A DNA stretch of 64,000 nucleotides. Source: Alphaproteobacteria bacterium. GTDB taxonomy: Bacteria > Pseudomonadota > Alphaproteobacteria > UBA8366. The stretch is taken from positions 186,001-250,000 of the forward strand of contig JAJFJD010000059.1 in assembly GCA_021774335.1 (NCBI GenBank), read 5' to 3'. Of the stretch, positions 17,003 to 26,175 are shown piece after piece (the stretch's first letter is position 1; every line of letters starts with the position of its first letter). The position numbers and the translations under genes are program-made. A model generated the notes under the pieces. That model made no database searches, had not been told where the DNA came from, and saw nothing but the letters and a program-made list of their open reading frames with translations.

Positions 17003-18898
17003 ATGAACGCACAGCGTACATCGATGGAAGGCCCAGCGGCCTGGGACGTGATCGTCGTGGGCGGCGGGCATGCGGGCTGCGAGGCAGCGGCGGCGGCGGC
17101 GCGTTTCGGCGCGGCCACGCTGCTGGTCACCCATAAGCTCGAGACCATCGGCGAGATGTCCTGCAACCCTGCCATCGGCGGCCTTGCGAAGGGCCATCTG
17201 GTGCGGGAGATCGATGCGCTCGACGGCGTGATGGCCCGCGTCATCGACCGGGCCGGTATCCAGTTCCGGATCCTGAACCGCAGCAAGGGGCCCGCCGTCC
17301 GAGGGCCGCGGGCCCAGGCTGACCGTAAGCTGTATCGCGCCGCGATGCAGGATGTCCTGGCCGAGCAGGAAAATTTGCAGATTCGCGCCGCCAGCGTCGA
17401 GGATCTCATCCTGACGCCGGAGGGTGAAATCGGCGGCATTCTCACGGCGGAAGGGGAGGCATTGCGGGCGCCCCGGGTGGTGTTGACCACCGGCACTTTC
17501 CTGCGCGGCCTGATTCATCTTGGCGAGGAGCGCACTCCGGCCGGACGGGTCGGTGACGCCGCCTCTTATGGCCTGTCGGCGACGTTAGATAGGGCGGGCT
17601 TTGCGCTCGGACGGCTAAAGACCGGTACCCCGCCCCGCCTGGACGGCCGGACGATCGATTGGGATGGATTGGTGGTCCAGCCGGGCGACGATCCGCCGGT
17701 GCCCTTTTCTTATATGACGACGCGCATCGAGACACCGCAGGTACCGTGCTATATCACTTATACATCCCCGGAAGGGCACGATCTGATCCGGGCCAATCTC
17801 GATCGCGCGCCGATCTATTCCGGCCAGATCGCCGGGACCGGGCCACGCTACTGCCCGTCGATCGAAGATAAGGTGGTGCGGTTCGCCGATAAGAGCCGCC
17901 ATCAGATCTTCCTCGAGCCGGAAGGACTCGACGATCCCACGGTCTATCCCAACGGCATTTCCACATCGCTGCCGCGGGATGTCCAGGCTGCCCTGATTAA
18001 AACCATTCCTGGCCTGGAGCGCGCCGAAATGTTCCGGCCGGGCTACGCGATCGAATACGATTTCGTCGACCCGCGGGAGCTGCATCCGACCCTGGAAACA
18101 AAAAAAATCCCGGGTTTGTACTTCGCCGGACAAATAAATGGCACGACCGGTTATGAGGAGGCCGCCGCCCAGGGTTTGATGGCCGGCCTCAATGCGGCCC
18201 TTGCGGTCTCCCATGGGGCTCCATTGGTGCTTGACCGGGCGGATGCCTACATTGGTGTGTTGATCGACGATTTGGTCACCAAGGGTACACGCGAACCCTA
18301 TCGGATGTTCACCTCGCGCGCCGAATATCGCCTCAAACTGCGCGCCGATAATGCGGACCAGCGTCTGTCGCCGGTGGGGCAGCGGATCGGCTGCCTGTCG
18401 GCTGCCCGGGCGCGGCATTGGGTTTCCAAGCGGGATGCGCTGGCGGCGGCGCGGGAGCAGGCATCGGCGCTGCGCGCCAGCCCCAACGAGTTGGCGAAAC
18501 ACGATATCGCGGTCAGCCGGGACGGGGCCATGCGGACGGCGATGGACCTGTTGGCTTTCCCGGACATCACCGTGGAGACGCTGGCCGGCGTCTGGCCCGA
18601 GCTGGGTGGTATGACGGCGGAAGTCCGCAATCAGCTTGAGATCGACGCTCTCTATGCCAGCTATATCGAACGCCAGGACGCGGACATTCGAGCCTACCGC
18701 CGCGACGAGGCATTGCGGTTGCCGGTGGACCTGGACTATGCCGCCGTGGGCAGCTTGTCGACCGAGGTGCGGGAGAAGCTGATTGAGGCGCGCCCGTCGA
18801 CCCTTGGCGCCGCCTCGCGGATTTCCGGCGTCACGCCGGCGGCGCTGGTGGCGCTGCTGCGGCACGTCAAACGGGACCGGCCGGCGGTTGGCCGCTGA
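17003..18898 (+). CDS. mnmG: tRNA uridine-5-carboxymethylaminomethyl(34) synthesis enzyme
   Basis: MnmG (GidA) is the FAD/NADH-dependent partner of MnmE. The 631-residue protein starts with the FAD-binding VIVVGGGHAGCEAAAAAAR and has MSCNPAIGGLAKGHLVREID, the KTGTPPRLDGR motif and the C-terminal helical domain. The frame is open to 16967; the ATG at 17003 gives the standard length. It overlaps rsmG at its 3' end. Confidence 0.97.
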   Translation: MNAQRTSMEGPAAWDVIVVGGGHAGCEAAAAAARFGAATLLVTHKLETIGEMSCNPAIGGLAKGHLVREIDALDGVMARVIDRAGIQFRILNRSKGPAVRGPRAQADRKLYRAAMQDVLAEQENLQIRAASVEDLILTPEGEIGGILTAEGEALRAPRVVLTTGTFLRGLIHLGEERTPAGRVGDAASYGLSATLDRAGFALGRLKTGTPPRLDGRTIDWDGLVVQPGDDPPVPFSYMTTRIETPQVPCYITYTSPEGHDLIRANLDRAPIYSGQIAGTGPRYCPSIEDKVVRFADKSRHQIFLEPEGLDDPTVYPNGISTSLPRDVQAALIKTIPGLERAEMFRPGYAIEYDFVDPRELHPTLETKKIPGLYFAGQINGTTGYEEAAAQGLMAGLNAALAVSHGAPLVLDRADAYIGVLIDDLVTKGTREPYRMFTSRAEYRLKLRADNADQRLSPVGQRIGCLSAARARHWVSKRDALAAAREQASALRASPNELAKHDIAVSRDGAMRTAMDLLAFPDITVETLAGVWPELGGMTAEVRNQLEIDALYASYIERQDADIRAYRRDEALRLPVDLDYAAVGSLSTEVREKLIEARPSTLGAASRISGVTPAALVALLRHVKRDRPAVGR

Positions 18899-19514
18899 CC
18901 CGCTCACCCCCGAAGCCTTCGCCGAGGCATGCGATGTTTCACGTGAAACACTGGCCCGGCTCGAGACCTATGTGGACCTGCTGCGGCGCTGGCAGAAAGC
19001 GATCAACCTGGTCAGCCGGGGGTCGCTGAACGACGTCTGGCGCCGGCATGTTTGGGATTCGGCCCAGCTCATGCCGCATATTCCCGATCCCACCGCCCCG
19101 ATCTTGGACATCGGCAGCGGCGCGGGCTTTCCCGGCCTTATTCTCGCCATTCTGGGGGTCGAGAATGTGACACTGGTCGACTCCGATGCCCGGAAATGCA
19201 GCTTTCTGCGCGAGGTCGCCCGGCAGACCGGTGCCCCGGCGACGGTCCTGACCGGCCGAGTCGAGGCGATGGCCGACGAGATTCCGCCGCCGGCGGTCAT
19301 TACCGCGCGCGCGGTTGCGTCTTTACCTTTGCTTTTAGATACGATTAAATTATATATAAGACCCAATACAGTCTGTTTCTTCCACAAAGGACGGCAGGCG
19401 GATGTGGAAATCGAGGCCGCCCAAAAGGACTGGCGGTTCACCGTTTCAAGAATTCCGAGCCAAACCGACGCGTCGGGCGTCATATTACGGTTAGAGGATA
19501 TTGCGCGTGATTGA
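18888..19514 (+). CDS. rsmG: 16S rRNA (guanine(527)-N7)-methyltransferase
   Basis: RsmG (GidB) methylates G527 of 16S rRNA. The SAM-binding motif is ILDIGSGAGFPGLILAI, followed by LVDSDARKCSFLRE. No ATG is available. The most plausible start is the TTG at 18888, 11 bases inside mnmG, giving 208 residues; the frame upstream is the Arg-rich shadow of mnmG. The codons for DVSRET (18933-18950) contain a complete parS site. It overlaps parA by 8 bases. Confidence 0.93.
   Translation: MAADPLTPEAFAEACDVSRETLARLETYVDLLRRWQKAINLVSRGSLNDVWRRHVWDSAQLMPHIPDPTAPILDIGSGAGFPGLILAILGVENVTLVDSDARKCSFLREVARQTGAPATVLTGRVEAMADEIPPPAVITARAVASLPLLLDTIKLYIRPNTVCFFHKGRQADVEIEAAQKDWRFTVSRIPSQTDASGVILRLEDIARD
18935..18950. 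other. parS: parS centromere site 2 (inside rsmG coding sequence)
   Basis: A second perfect TGTTTCACGTGAAACA palindrome, read by rsmG as part of Asp-Val-Ser-Arg-Glu-Thr. It lies about 2 kb from site 1 and about 1.4 kb upstream of parB. Confidence 0.97.
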
Positions 19515-20355
19515 GACCGGAGATCAGTCGGGCCTGCCATCGGGAACGGTTCAGGCCGGCCCCGCGGCCGCGCCGGCGAAACGGACCCGCGTCATCGCCG
19601 TCGCCAATCAGAAGGGCGGTGTCGGCAAGACGACGACCGCGGTCAACCTGGCCACCGCGATGGCGGCAATCCGCAAATCGGTGCTGGTGCTTGATTTCGA
19701 TCCGCAGGGCAACGCCAGCACAGGGTTTGGGGTAGATCGTTCCGATCGCAAAACGACCTCCTACGAGGTCTTGATGGATGGCGTCCCGCTTACCGACGCG
19801 GTGCAGAAGACGGCGATTCCCGGTCTATCGATTGTGCCCTCCTCGGTGCATCTGGCGGGCGCGGAGCTGGAATTGGTCGAACAATCACGCCGGGAATTCA
19901 GACTTTCAGATGCAATCAACAGCTGCTCGGATAAATTCGACTATGCGTTGATCGATTGCCCGCCGTCGCTCAACCTTCTGACGCTCAATGCGCTTTGCGC
20001 CGCGGACGCCGTTTTGGTTCCGCTTCAGGTCGAGTTCTATGCGCTGGAGGGGCTCAGCCATCTGGTCACGACGATCGAGCGCGTGCGCCGGGCGTTCAAC
20101 CCGACACTGGAAATTCTCGGCGTCGTTCTGACCATGTTCGACAAGCGCAACAATCTGTCGGAAATGGTGGCCGCCGACGTGCGGGCGCATTTCGGCGATA
20201 AGGTTTACGAGACGATCATCCCGCGCAATGTCAGAGTCTCCGAGGCGCCATCCTATGGCAAGCCGGTGTTGCTGTATGATTGGCGGTGCCCGGGCAGCCA
20301 GGCCTATATCCATTTGGCGAGCGAAATTCTCAAACGCGAAGCGATGGTGGCGTAA
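19507..20355 (+). CDS. parA: Chromosome-partitioning ATPase ParA
   Basis: ParA/Soj ATPase that binds the nucleoid and moves ParB-parS complexes apart. The deviant Walker A motif KGGVGKTT lies at residues 36-43, with DFDPQGNAS (A') and the Walker B region ALIDCPPSL. About 27 non-conserved residues precede the domain. The GTG at 19507 is favoured over the TTG at 19501 because AGAGGA lies 8 bases upstream of it. It overlaps rsmG by 8 bases and parB by one (TAATG). Confidence 0.97.
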   Translation: MIETGDQSGLPSGTVQAGPAAAPAKRTRVIAVANQKGGVGKTTTAVNLATAMAAIRKSVLVLDFDPQGNASTGFGVDRSDRKTTSYEVLMDGVPLTDAVQKTAIPGLSIVPSSVHLAGAELELVEQSRREFRLSDAINSCSDKFDYALIDCPPSLNLLTLNALCAADAVLVPLQVEFYALEGLSHLVTTIERVRRAFNPTLEILGVVLTMFDKRNNLSEMVAADVRAHFGDKVYETIIPRNVRVSEAPSYGKPVLLYDWRCPGSQAYIHLASEILKREAMVA

Positions 20356-21254
20356 TGGTGGCGGCGGACGATAGCAAAAAACGCGGGCTCGGCCGGGGCC
20401 TGTCCGCGCTGTTCGGTGAAGAGGCCGCGGTCAACGAGGCGACGACTCCGCCGGCCGCCGGCGATGGCGTGCGGCACATGCCGGTCGGCGACCTGCGGCC
20501 GGGCAAGTATCAGCCGCGCCAGCATTTCGACGACGAGAGCCTTGCTGGCTTGGCGGATTCGATCCGCGAGAAAGGCGTGCTGGAACCGATCCTAATCCGC
20601 GAGCGTCCCAACGGCGGCGGCTACGAGATCATCGCCGGAGAACGTCGCTGGCGCGCCGCGCAACTGGCAAAGCTGCACGAAGTGCCGGTTCTGCTGCGCG
20701 AATTCAGCGATCGCGACGCGCTCGAAATTGCGCTGATCGAAAATATCCACCGCGACGATCTGTCGGCGCTGGAAGAGGCCGAAGCCTACAAGCGTCTGAT
20801 CGATGAATTCGAGCATACGCAAGAGGCCCTGGCGAAGGCGATCGGCAAGAGCCGCAGCCATGTCGCCAACACGCTGCGGCTGCTCGCGCTGCCCGATCCG
20901 GTGAAAGCGCAGATCCGCCAGGGTGCCTTGAGCGCGGGTCATGCGCGGGCGCTGTTGACCGCCGACGATGTGGAAACGCTGGCACAGGAGGTCGTGAAGA
21001 AAGGCCTCAACGTTCGGCAGACCGAACGCCTGGCGCGGCGCGGCAAGCCCAGCGCCACCGGCCGGCCGCGCGGCCGGCCGCCGAAGCCCGCGAAGGATCC
21101 CAACACGGCGGCGCTGGAACGTGACCTGGCCGCCATGCTCGGCCTGCGCGTGTCCATCGAGGAACGTGGTGAGGGCGGTCTGCTTTCGATTCACTACGAG
21201 ACGCTCGAACAGCTCGACGACCTGCTACAGCGTCTGTCGGGCGGCGACGGCTAA
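20355..21254 (+). CDS. parB: Chromosome-partitioning protein ParB
   Basis: ParB/Spo0J family CTP-dependent clamp that loads at parS. The 299-residue protein has the conserved N-terminus KKRGLGRGLSALFGE (8-22), the CTP-binding GERRWRA (95-101), ENIHRDDL and a helix-turn-helix around residues 155-175 (KAIGKSRSHVANTLRLL). A basic proline-rich linker and a C-terminal dimerisation domain follow. ATG is taken at 20355, sharing one base with the parA stop. Its target sites lie just upstream. Confidence 0.97.
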   Translation: MVAADDSKKRGLGRGLSALFGEEAAVNEATTPPAAGDGVRHMPVGDLRPGKYQPRQHFDDESLAGLADSIREKGVLEPILIRERPNGGGYEIIAGERRWRAAQLAKLHEVPVLLREFSDRDALEIALIENIHRDDLSALEEAEAYKRLIDEFEHTQEALAKAIGKSRSHVANTLRLLALPDPVKAQIRQGALSAGHARALLTADDVETLAQEVVKKGLNVRQTERLARRGKPSATGRPRGRPPKPAKDPNTAALERDLAAMLGLRVSIEERGEGGLLSIHYETLEQLDDLLQRLSGGDG

Positions 21255-21287
21255 ACACCAACAAATTATAGGGTTCTGCAGGCGCCC

Positions 21288-22319
21288 TTATGCCCTGCGG
21301 CCGCGCTGTGCCAGGGCGGCAATCTGCATCAGGGCCCGGCCGCACAAGGCGGTGTCGGGCATGCCGGTTGTCTTGCAACCCCGTTCGGCGGCCAACACGA
21401 TGTCCAGCGCGCGGGCAATGCGCACACCGCGCCACGCGCCCAACTGCCGGCGGAATTGCGTCTGCCGTTTGAAGAAGACCGGCGGGCGCAGCGCCTTCAT
21501 CGCCTGGTCTGCCTGGTCACCCGCCGCAACCTTGTCCGCCGCAACCTGCAGCCGCAGAAGATGCCGCGCCACCGCGCGCAAGATCGCGACGGAGGCTTGT
21601 CCTTCCTGCAGGCTGCGGTGCAGCGTCCGGTCGACCGCGGGGATATCGCCGTCGGCCGTGGCATACACCAGATCGTCCAGCGTCAGCGCCGCGCTGTCAC
21701 CGACCACGGCCATCGCATCGTCCAGCGTGACCTGCCCTGTGCCGTGCGCGTAGAGCGCCAGTTTTTCAAGTTCGGATCGGCTGATCCCCCGGTCGGACCC
21801 TAGATTTACCGACAAATAGGCCGCCGCCTCGGGTGCCGCGGAGAGGGAGGCGTCGGCCAGGACTTCGTGGATCAAGCGGTCCAGGTCGCGCGTATCGTCC
21901 GAATAACAGGGCAGAGCTGCCAACGCGGCGTCGCCTTCGAACAGTTTACGCAGCGCCGAACGCGGGCTCAGGTCGCCAGCCTGCAGGATGACCAGGCTAT
22001 CGCCGGCCGGCATTTCCAGCATGTTCTTCACGGCGGTGGCAAGGCCGTCGGTTCCGTCGCGCACCCGCACGACGCGCCGTCCGCCGGTCAGCGCCATTGC
22101 CGCCGCCTCGTCGGCCAGCCGCGCCGGGTCCGAGGTGATGGAGTCGGAGGCCAGGTCCGCCACCAGGAAGGGGTCGGACAGGTCCGGAACGACCGATTGC
22201 GCCAAGCGGTCAGCGCGTTCGCGGACCAAACCGGAATCCGGCCCATAGACGAGCACGGCCCGGACGGCCGGGTCCGGCGCGCGGGCGAAGGCATCGGCCT
22301 TAGCGGCGGCGATCTTCAC
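21288..22319 (-). CDS. holA: DNA polymerase III delta subunit
   Basis: HolA, the clamp-loader subunit that opens the beta ring. The 343-residue protein shows the family N-terminus (RAVLVYGPDSGLVRERADRL), VVRVRDG, and GISRSELEKLALY in the middle domain. The frame runs upstream to 22379. The GTG at 22319, with AGGA upstream and a 20-base overlap with lptE, gives the normal start. It converges with parB. Confidence 0.93.
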   Translation of the reverse strand: MKIAAAKADAFARAPDPAVRAVLVYGPDSGLVRERADRLAQSVVPDLSDPFLVADLASDSITSDPARLADEAAAMALTGGRRVVRVRDGTDGLATAVKNMLEMPAGDSLVILQAGDLSPRSALRKLFEGDAALAALPCYSDDTRDLDRLIHEVLADASLSAAPEAAAYLSVNLGSDRGISRSELEKLALYAHGTGQVTLDDAMAVVGDSAALTLDDLVYATADGDIPAVDRTLHRSLQEGQASVAILRAVARHLLRLQVAADKVAAGDQADQAMKALRPPVFFKRQTQFRRQLGAWRGVRIARALDIVLAAERGCKTTGMPDTALCGRALMQIAALAQRGRRA

Positions 22320-22863
22320 GGGTGGAGTCCTGCTGGCGCAAACGGCCCAAATAGACGCCGATGCGAAGTTTGATCGCATCGCTCAACTCGCGGATCGCGC
22401 GGTCGGACGCATCGGCTTCGGCGCTGAGCGTGGCGAATTCCGAATCGACAATGTTGTAGGAATTGACCGACCGTTCCGAGCCGGTAAGAACTTCCTGGTT
22501 ATTCTTGGCGGTGTCCCGCAGCGAGAAGCTCGCACTAACCGTTAGACGGGCGCGCGTGGCGTCATCGGTGATCTGAATGCCAGTCTCTTCCTTGCCGACA
22601 CCCATGGTGATGGACAGCGTATAGGCCGGTTGCCGTGGCCTACCGTTCGGGTTCAGCCGGTCGAGAAGCAAATTGTGAAACTTCTGGGCCAAGCGGTTAT
22701 CTTCCCGCTTCTTGGTCTTGATATTGGCGATCTTGACGCTCCCCAAGTCGTCGGAAATCGTGCCGCCCGCGCTGTTCTTCTGATACAGCGGCTGAAAGCC
22801 GCACGCGGCCACGGCCAGCAGGAAAACGGCGCAGAGGACCGGGGAATATTTAGAGAACCACAT
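22300..22863 (-). CDS. lptE: LPS-assembly lipoprotein LptE
   Basis: LptE plugs the LptD barrel that inserts lipopolysaccharide in the outer membrane. The 187-residue protein has a signal peptide with lipobox (AVAAC, Cys about residue 21) followed by GFQPLYQ, the classic start of mature LptE. Start ATG at 22863 lies inside the end of leuS (14-base overlap). Order leuS-lptE-holA is conserved in many proteobacteria and the overlaps suggest translational coupling. Confidence 0.93.
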   Translation of the reverse strand: MWFSKYSPVLCAVFLLAVAACGFQPLYQKNSAGGTISDDLGSVKIANIKTKKREDNRLAQKFHNLLLDRLNPNGRPRQPAYTLSITMGVGKEETGIQITDDATRARLTVSASFSLRDTAKNNQEVLTGSERSVNSYNIVDSEFATLSAEADASDRAIRELSDAIKLRIGVYLGRLRQQDSTREDRRR

Positions 22864-25417
22864 TGACCACCTTGTTGGGCACGACGATGACTTTGCGCGG
22901 CGGCTTTCCATCCGTGGCGCGCTGCACATTCTCGAGCGCCAGCGCTTCAACCTCAACCTCTTCGCGCGCGGTATCGCGCGGCATGTCCAGAGTTGCGCGG
23001 AGCTTGCCGTTCACCTGAACCGCAATGGTCACGGACTCTTCCGCGAGCATCGCCGGATCATGGATCGGCCATGCGGTATCGACGAGAAGCTCCTGATGGC
23101 CTAACGCCTGCCACAACTCTTCGGCAAGATGCGGCATCATCGGGCCGATCAGCTGCGCTGCTGTCTGCAACCCCTGACGCCGGACCCACGCCACGTCGTC
23201 TGACGACCCATTCAGGTCGCCCAGCAGGTTGGTCAACTCGCGGATGCGCGCGACGGCGCGGTTGAAGTGGAACCGGTCGAGATCACCGCTGACCTCGGCG
23301 ATGGTTCGATGGATCGATTTCCAGGCGGCATCCGCCTCCTTGCCGAGTGGCTGCGGCATCGGCGCACCGGCGCCGGCGAGCGGCGCGTCGGCGTCGGTGA
23401 ACAACCGCCATAGCCGGTTGACGTAGCGCCATGCGCCTTCGATTCCGGCTTCGGTCCATTCAAGATCGCGGTCCGGCGGACTGTCGGACAGCATGTAGAT
23501 GCGTGCGGTGTCCGCGCCGAAAGTGTCGATGATCGCCGCCGGGTCCACGACATTTTTCTTGGACTTGCTCATCTTCTCGGATCGGCCACGCTGAACCACG
23601 GCGCCGTTTTTCGCGTGGAGCAGCGTGCCGTCGTCGCCGGGACGAACATCTTCCGGGAACAGCCACTGGTCGTCCGCGTCGCGATAGGTCTCGTGGCACA
23701 CCATGCCTTGCGTGAACAAGCCATCGAACGGTTCGTCCAATCCGATATACCCGCATTGCCGGAGCGCGCGGGTGAAGAAGCGCGAATACAGCAAATGCAG
23801 GACGGCATGCTCGATGCCGCCGATATACTGATCGACCGGCATCCAGTAATCGACCGCGCTGCGGGTGAAGGGGGCCGCATCATCATGCGGCGCGCAGTAG
23901 CGTTCGAAATACCAAGAGGAATCGAAGAAGGTGTCGAGCGTATCGGTTTCACGCCGCGCGGCCGCGCCACAGGACGGGCAATCGACATTCTTCCAGGTCG
24001 GATGATGTTCCAATGGATTGCCCGGCGTGTCGAAGGAGACGTCGTCGGGCAGCCGGACCGGCAGGTCCGCGGTGGGCACCGGCACCACACCGCAGGACCC
24101 GCAGTGGATGATCGGGATCGGACAGCCCCAATAGCGCTGCCGCGAAACGCCCCAGTCGCGCAGGCGGAAACTGATGGTGGACTCGCCGTCGCTCTGATCG
24201 ACCAGACGGTCGATTGCCGCGCGCTTGCCCGCCGTCACATCGAGCCCATCGAGAAAATCGGAGTTGATAATCACGCCGTCATCGACAAAGGCGGTGTTCC
24301 CGATCTCGACCTGTGTCGGATCGGCATCCGCCGGGGCCACGACCGGCACAACCGGTAGATCGTATTTGCGGGCAAAATCGAGGTCGCGTTGATCATGCGC
24401 AGGACAACCGAAAATGGCACCGCTGCCATAGTCCATCAACACGAAGTTGGCGACATAGACCGGCAGTTCCCGTCCCTCGATGAACGGATGCAGAGCCTTC
24501 AGGCCGGTATCATGCCCGAGCTTCTCGGCGGTCTCGATCGCCTCCTCGCTGGTGCTCATACGGTTGCACTCTGCGACGAAGGCCTGCAACGCAGGATCTG
24601 CGGTTGCCAATTCCTGTGCCAGCGGGTGATTTGCCGCGACCGCGCAGAACGACGCGCCGAACAGTGTGTCTGGACGGGTCGTGAATACGTCGAGCCGGTC
24701 CTCCCGGCCCTTGAGCTTGAAATTGACCCGCGCGCCCTCGGACCGCCCGATCCAGTTCTGCTGCATAAGGCGAACCTTTTCGGGCCAGCGTTCCAGCGAG
24801 CTCAACGCCGCCAGCAGGTCGTCTGAATATTCGGTGATCTTCAGAAACCATTGACTCAAAAGTCGTTTCTCAACCGGCGCGCCGGTGCGCCAGCCGCGGC
24901 CGTCGATCACCTGCTCGTTGGCGAGCACCGAGTTTTCAACTGGATCCCAGTTAACCCATGACTCTTTTCGATAGGCCAGTCCGGCCTCGACGAAGTCGAG
25001 AAATATCCGCTGGCCCTGCTTGTAGTAATCCGGCTCGCAGGTGGAGAGTTCGCGGCTCCAATCGAGCGAAAGGCCCATCGATTTGAGTTGGTCGCGCATT
25101 GCCGCAATATTTTCGCGCGTCCATTTGGCCGGGTGGACATTGTTCTCGATGGCGGCGTTCTCGGCCGGCAGCCCGAAGGAATCCCATCCCATCGGGTGCA
25201 GTACGTTGAAACCGCGCGCGCGTTTGTAGCGGGCAACCACGTCGCCGAGCGTGTAGTTCCGCACATGCCCCATATGAATGCGGCCGGACGGGTAGGGAAA
25301 CATCTCCATGACGTAGTATTTCGGCCGGCTTGGGTCTTCCCGCGCGGCGAAACACTGTCGGTCGTCCCAGACCGCCTGCCATTTCGCTTCGGTTTCTTTT
25401 GCGTTGTATCGGCTCAT
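22850..25417 (-). CDS. leuS: Leucyl-tRNA synthetase
   Basis: Class I aminoacyl-tRNA synthetase charging tRNA-Leu. The 855-residue protein has the HIGH-type motif HMGH (residues 48-51, in PYPSGRIHMGHVRNYTLGD), an editing domain and the KMSKS loop (SEKMSKSKKNVVDP). Zinc-binding cysteines are visible in HCGSCG and CPSCG. It leads a leuS-lptE-holA operon of overlapping genes. Confidence 0.98.
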   Translation of the reverse strand: MSRYNAKETEAKWQAVWDDRQCFAAREDPSRPKYYVMEMFPYPSGRIHMGHVRNYTLGDVVARYKRARGFNVLHPMGWDSFGLPAENAAIENNVHPAKWTRENIAAMRDQLKSMGLSLDWSRELSTCEPDYYKQGQRIFLDFVEAGLAYRKESWVNWDPVENSVLANEQVIDGRGWRTGAPVEKRLLSQWFLKITEYSDDLLAALSSLERWPEKVRLMQQNWIGRSEGARVNFKLKGREDRLDVFTTRPDTLFGASFCAVAANHPLAQELATADPALQAFVAECNRMSTSEEAIETAEKLGHDTGLKALHPFIEGRELPVYVANFVLMDYGSGAIFGCPAHDQRDLDFARKYDLPVVPVVAPADADPTQVEIGNTAFVDDGVIINSDFLDGLDVTAGKRAAIDRLVDQSDGESTISFRLRDWGVSRQRYWGCPIPIIHCGSCGVVPVPTADLPVRLPDDVSFDTPGNPLEHHPTWKNVDCPSCGAAARRETDTLDTFFDSSWYFERYCAPHDDAAPFTRSAVDYWMPVDQYIGGIEHAVLHLLYSRFFTRALRQCGYIGLDEPFDGLFTQGMVCHETYRDADDQWLFPEDVRPGDDGTLLHAKNGAVVQRGRSEKMSKSKKNVVDPAAIIDTFGADTARIYMLSDSPPDRDLEWTEAGIEGAWRYVNRLWRLFTDADAPLAGAGAPMPQPLGKEADAAWKSIHRTIAEVSGDLDRFHFNRAVARIRELTNLLGDLNGSSDDVAWVRRQGLQTAAQLIGPMMPHLAEELWQALGHQELLVDTAWPIHDPAMLAEESVTIAVQVNGKLRATLDMPRDTAREEVEVEALALENVQRATDGKPPRKVIVVPNKVVNVVL

Positions 25418-25545
25418 CTATCGCTTGTCCGTTCGGGCGCGCCGCTCGCAATGGTCACAATAATGCCCTTGGCGCCGCCACCGCATGCCGCGCGCGGCAA
25501 TCAGCAACCTTCGCGACGCCGGCCGTATCGACGCCATCCCTTGCC

Positions 25546-26064
25546 TCAGCGCTGGTTGATGCGAATGCGCATCTGACGTGCCCGCTTGAGAATCGCATTC
25601 TCCATGTCACGCCCGGTGCGGCGGTCCACTTTGGCCTCGACCCAACCGCTTGCCGGTCCGCGCGTTTGCCGGAACACGGCGACGCGGAGTCCGTCCGCCC
25701 GCAATTCGCGGTCGAGAATGTAAACCGTCACTTTGAAGCGCTCTTCCGGCGTGGAGGGGGGGCTATACCAGTCGGTGATGATGATACCGCCGAACGGGTC
25801 CGCCGTACTGAGCGGCAGGAAGGATACGGTGTCGAGCGATGCCCGCCACAGGTAACCGTTTACGGCGATCGAAGCATCGCCACTGCCGCTGCCGCCGCCG
25901 GGACCCCCGAGGATCTGCTCGAGCAGGCCGCCGTTGCGGTCGTCGGTGACTTGCACCGGCTCGGCTTCCTTGGCCGCTTCCTTGTCGTTACCGGAGCAGG
26001 CGGCGCCGAGAAACGCCACCGCCATAAGCACAACCGGGAAAATACGAATGTTTCGGTACACCAT
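25546..26064 (-). CDS. DUF3576 family probable lipoprotein
   Basis: A 172-residue protein matching the alphaproteobacterial DUF3576 pattern: NGYLWRASLDTVSFLPLSTADPFGG, IITDWYSPP, and ELRADGLRVAVFRQ. The N-terminus has a hydrophobic signal ending in FLGAACSG; Cys is likely lipidated, though Gly at position -3 is not ideal for a lipobox. Its function is unknown. It is 128 bases upstream of leuS on the same strand and may be in its operon. Confidence 0.85.
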   Translation of the reverse strand: MVYRNIRIFPVVLMAVAFLGAACSGNDKEAAKEAEPVQVTDDRNGGLLEQILGGPGGGSGSGDASIAVNGYLWRASLDTVSFLPLSTADPFGGIIITDWYSPPSTPEERFKVTVYILDRELRADGLRVAVFRQTRGPASGWVEAKVDRRTGRDMENAILKRARQMRIRINQR

Positions 26065-26175
26065 AGCCGCCTATATGCCGGAAAACGGTCCGACATTTCC
26101 AGCGCTTTCTTTCAGGAGGGATGGTGACGTGGTGCCGCAGGCGTGCGGACGTGCGATACGGCCGATTCCAGCCGG

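Noticed and set aside
17615..18907. 430-codon open frame antisense to mnmG
   Set aside because: Shadow of a complete mnmG; no recognisable domain and no ribosome-binding site.
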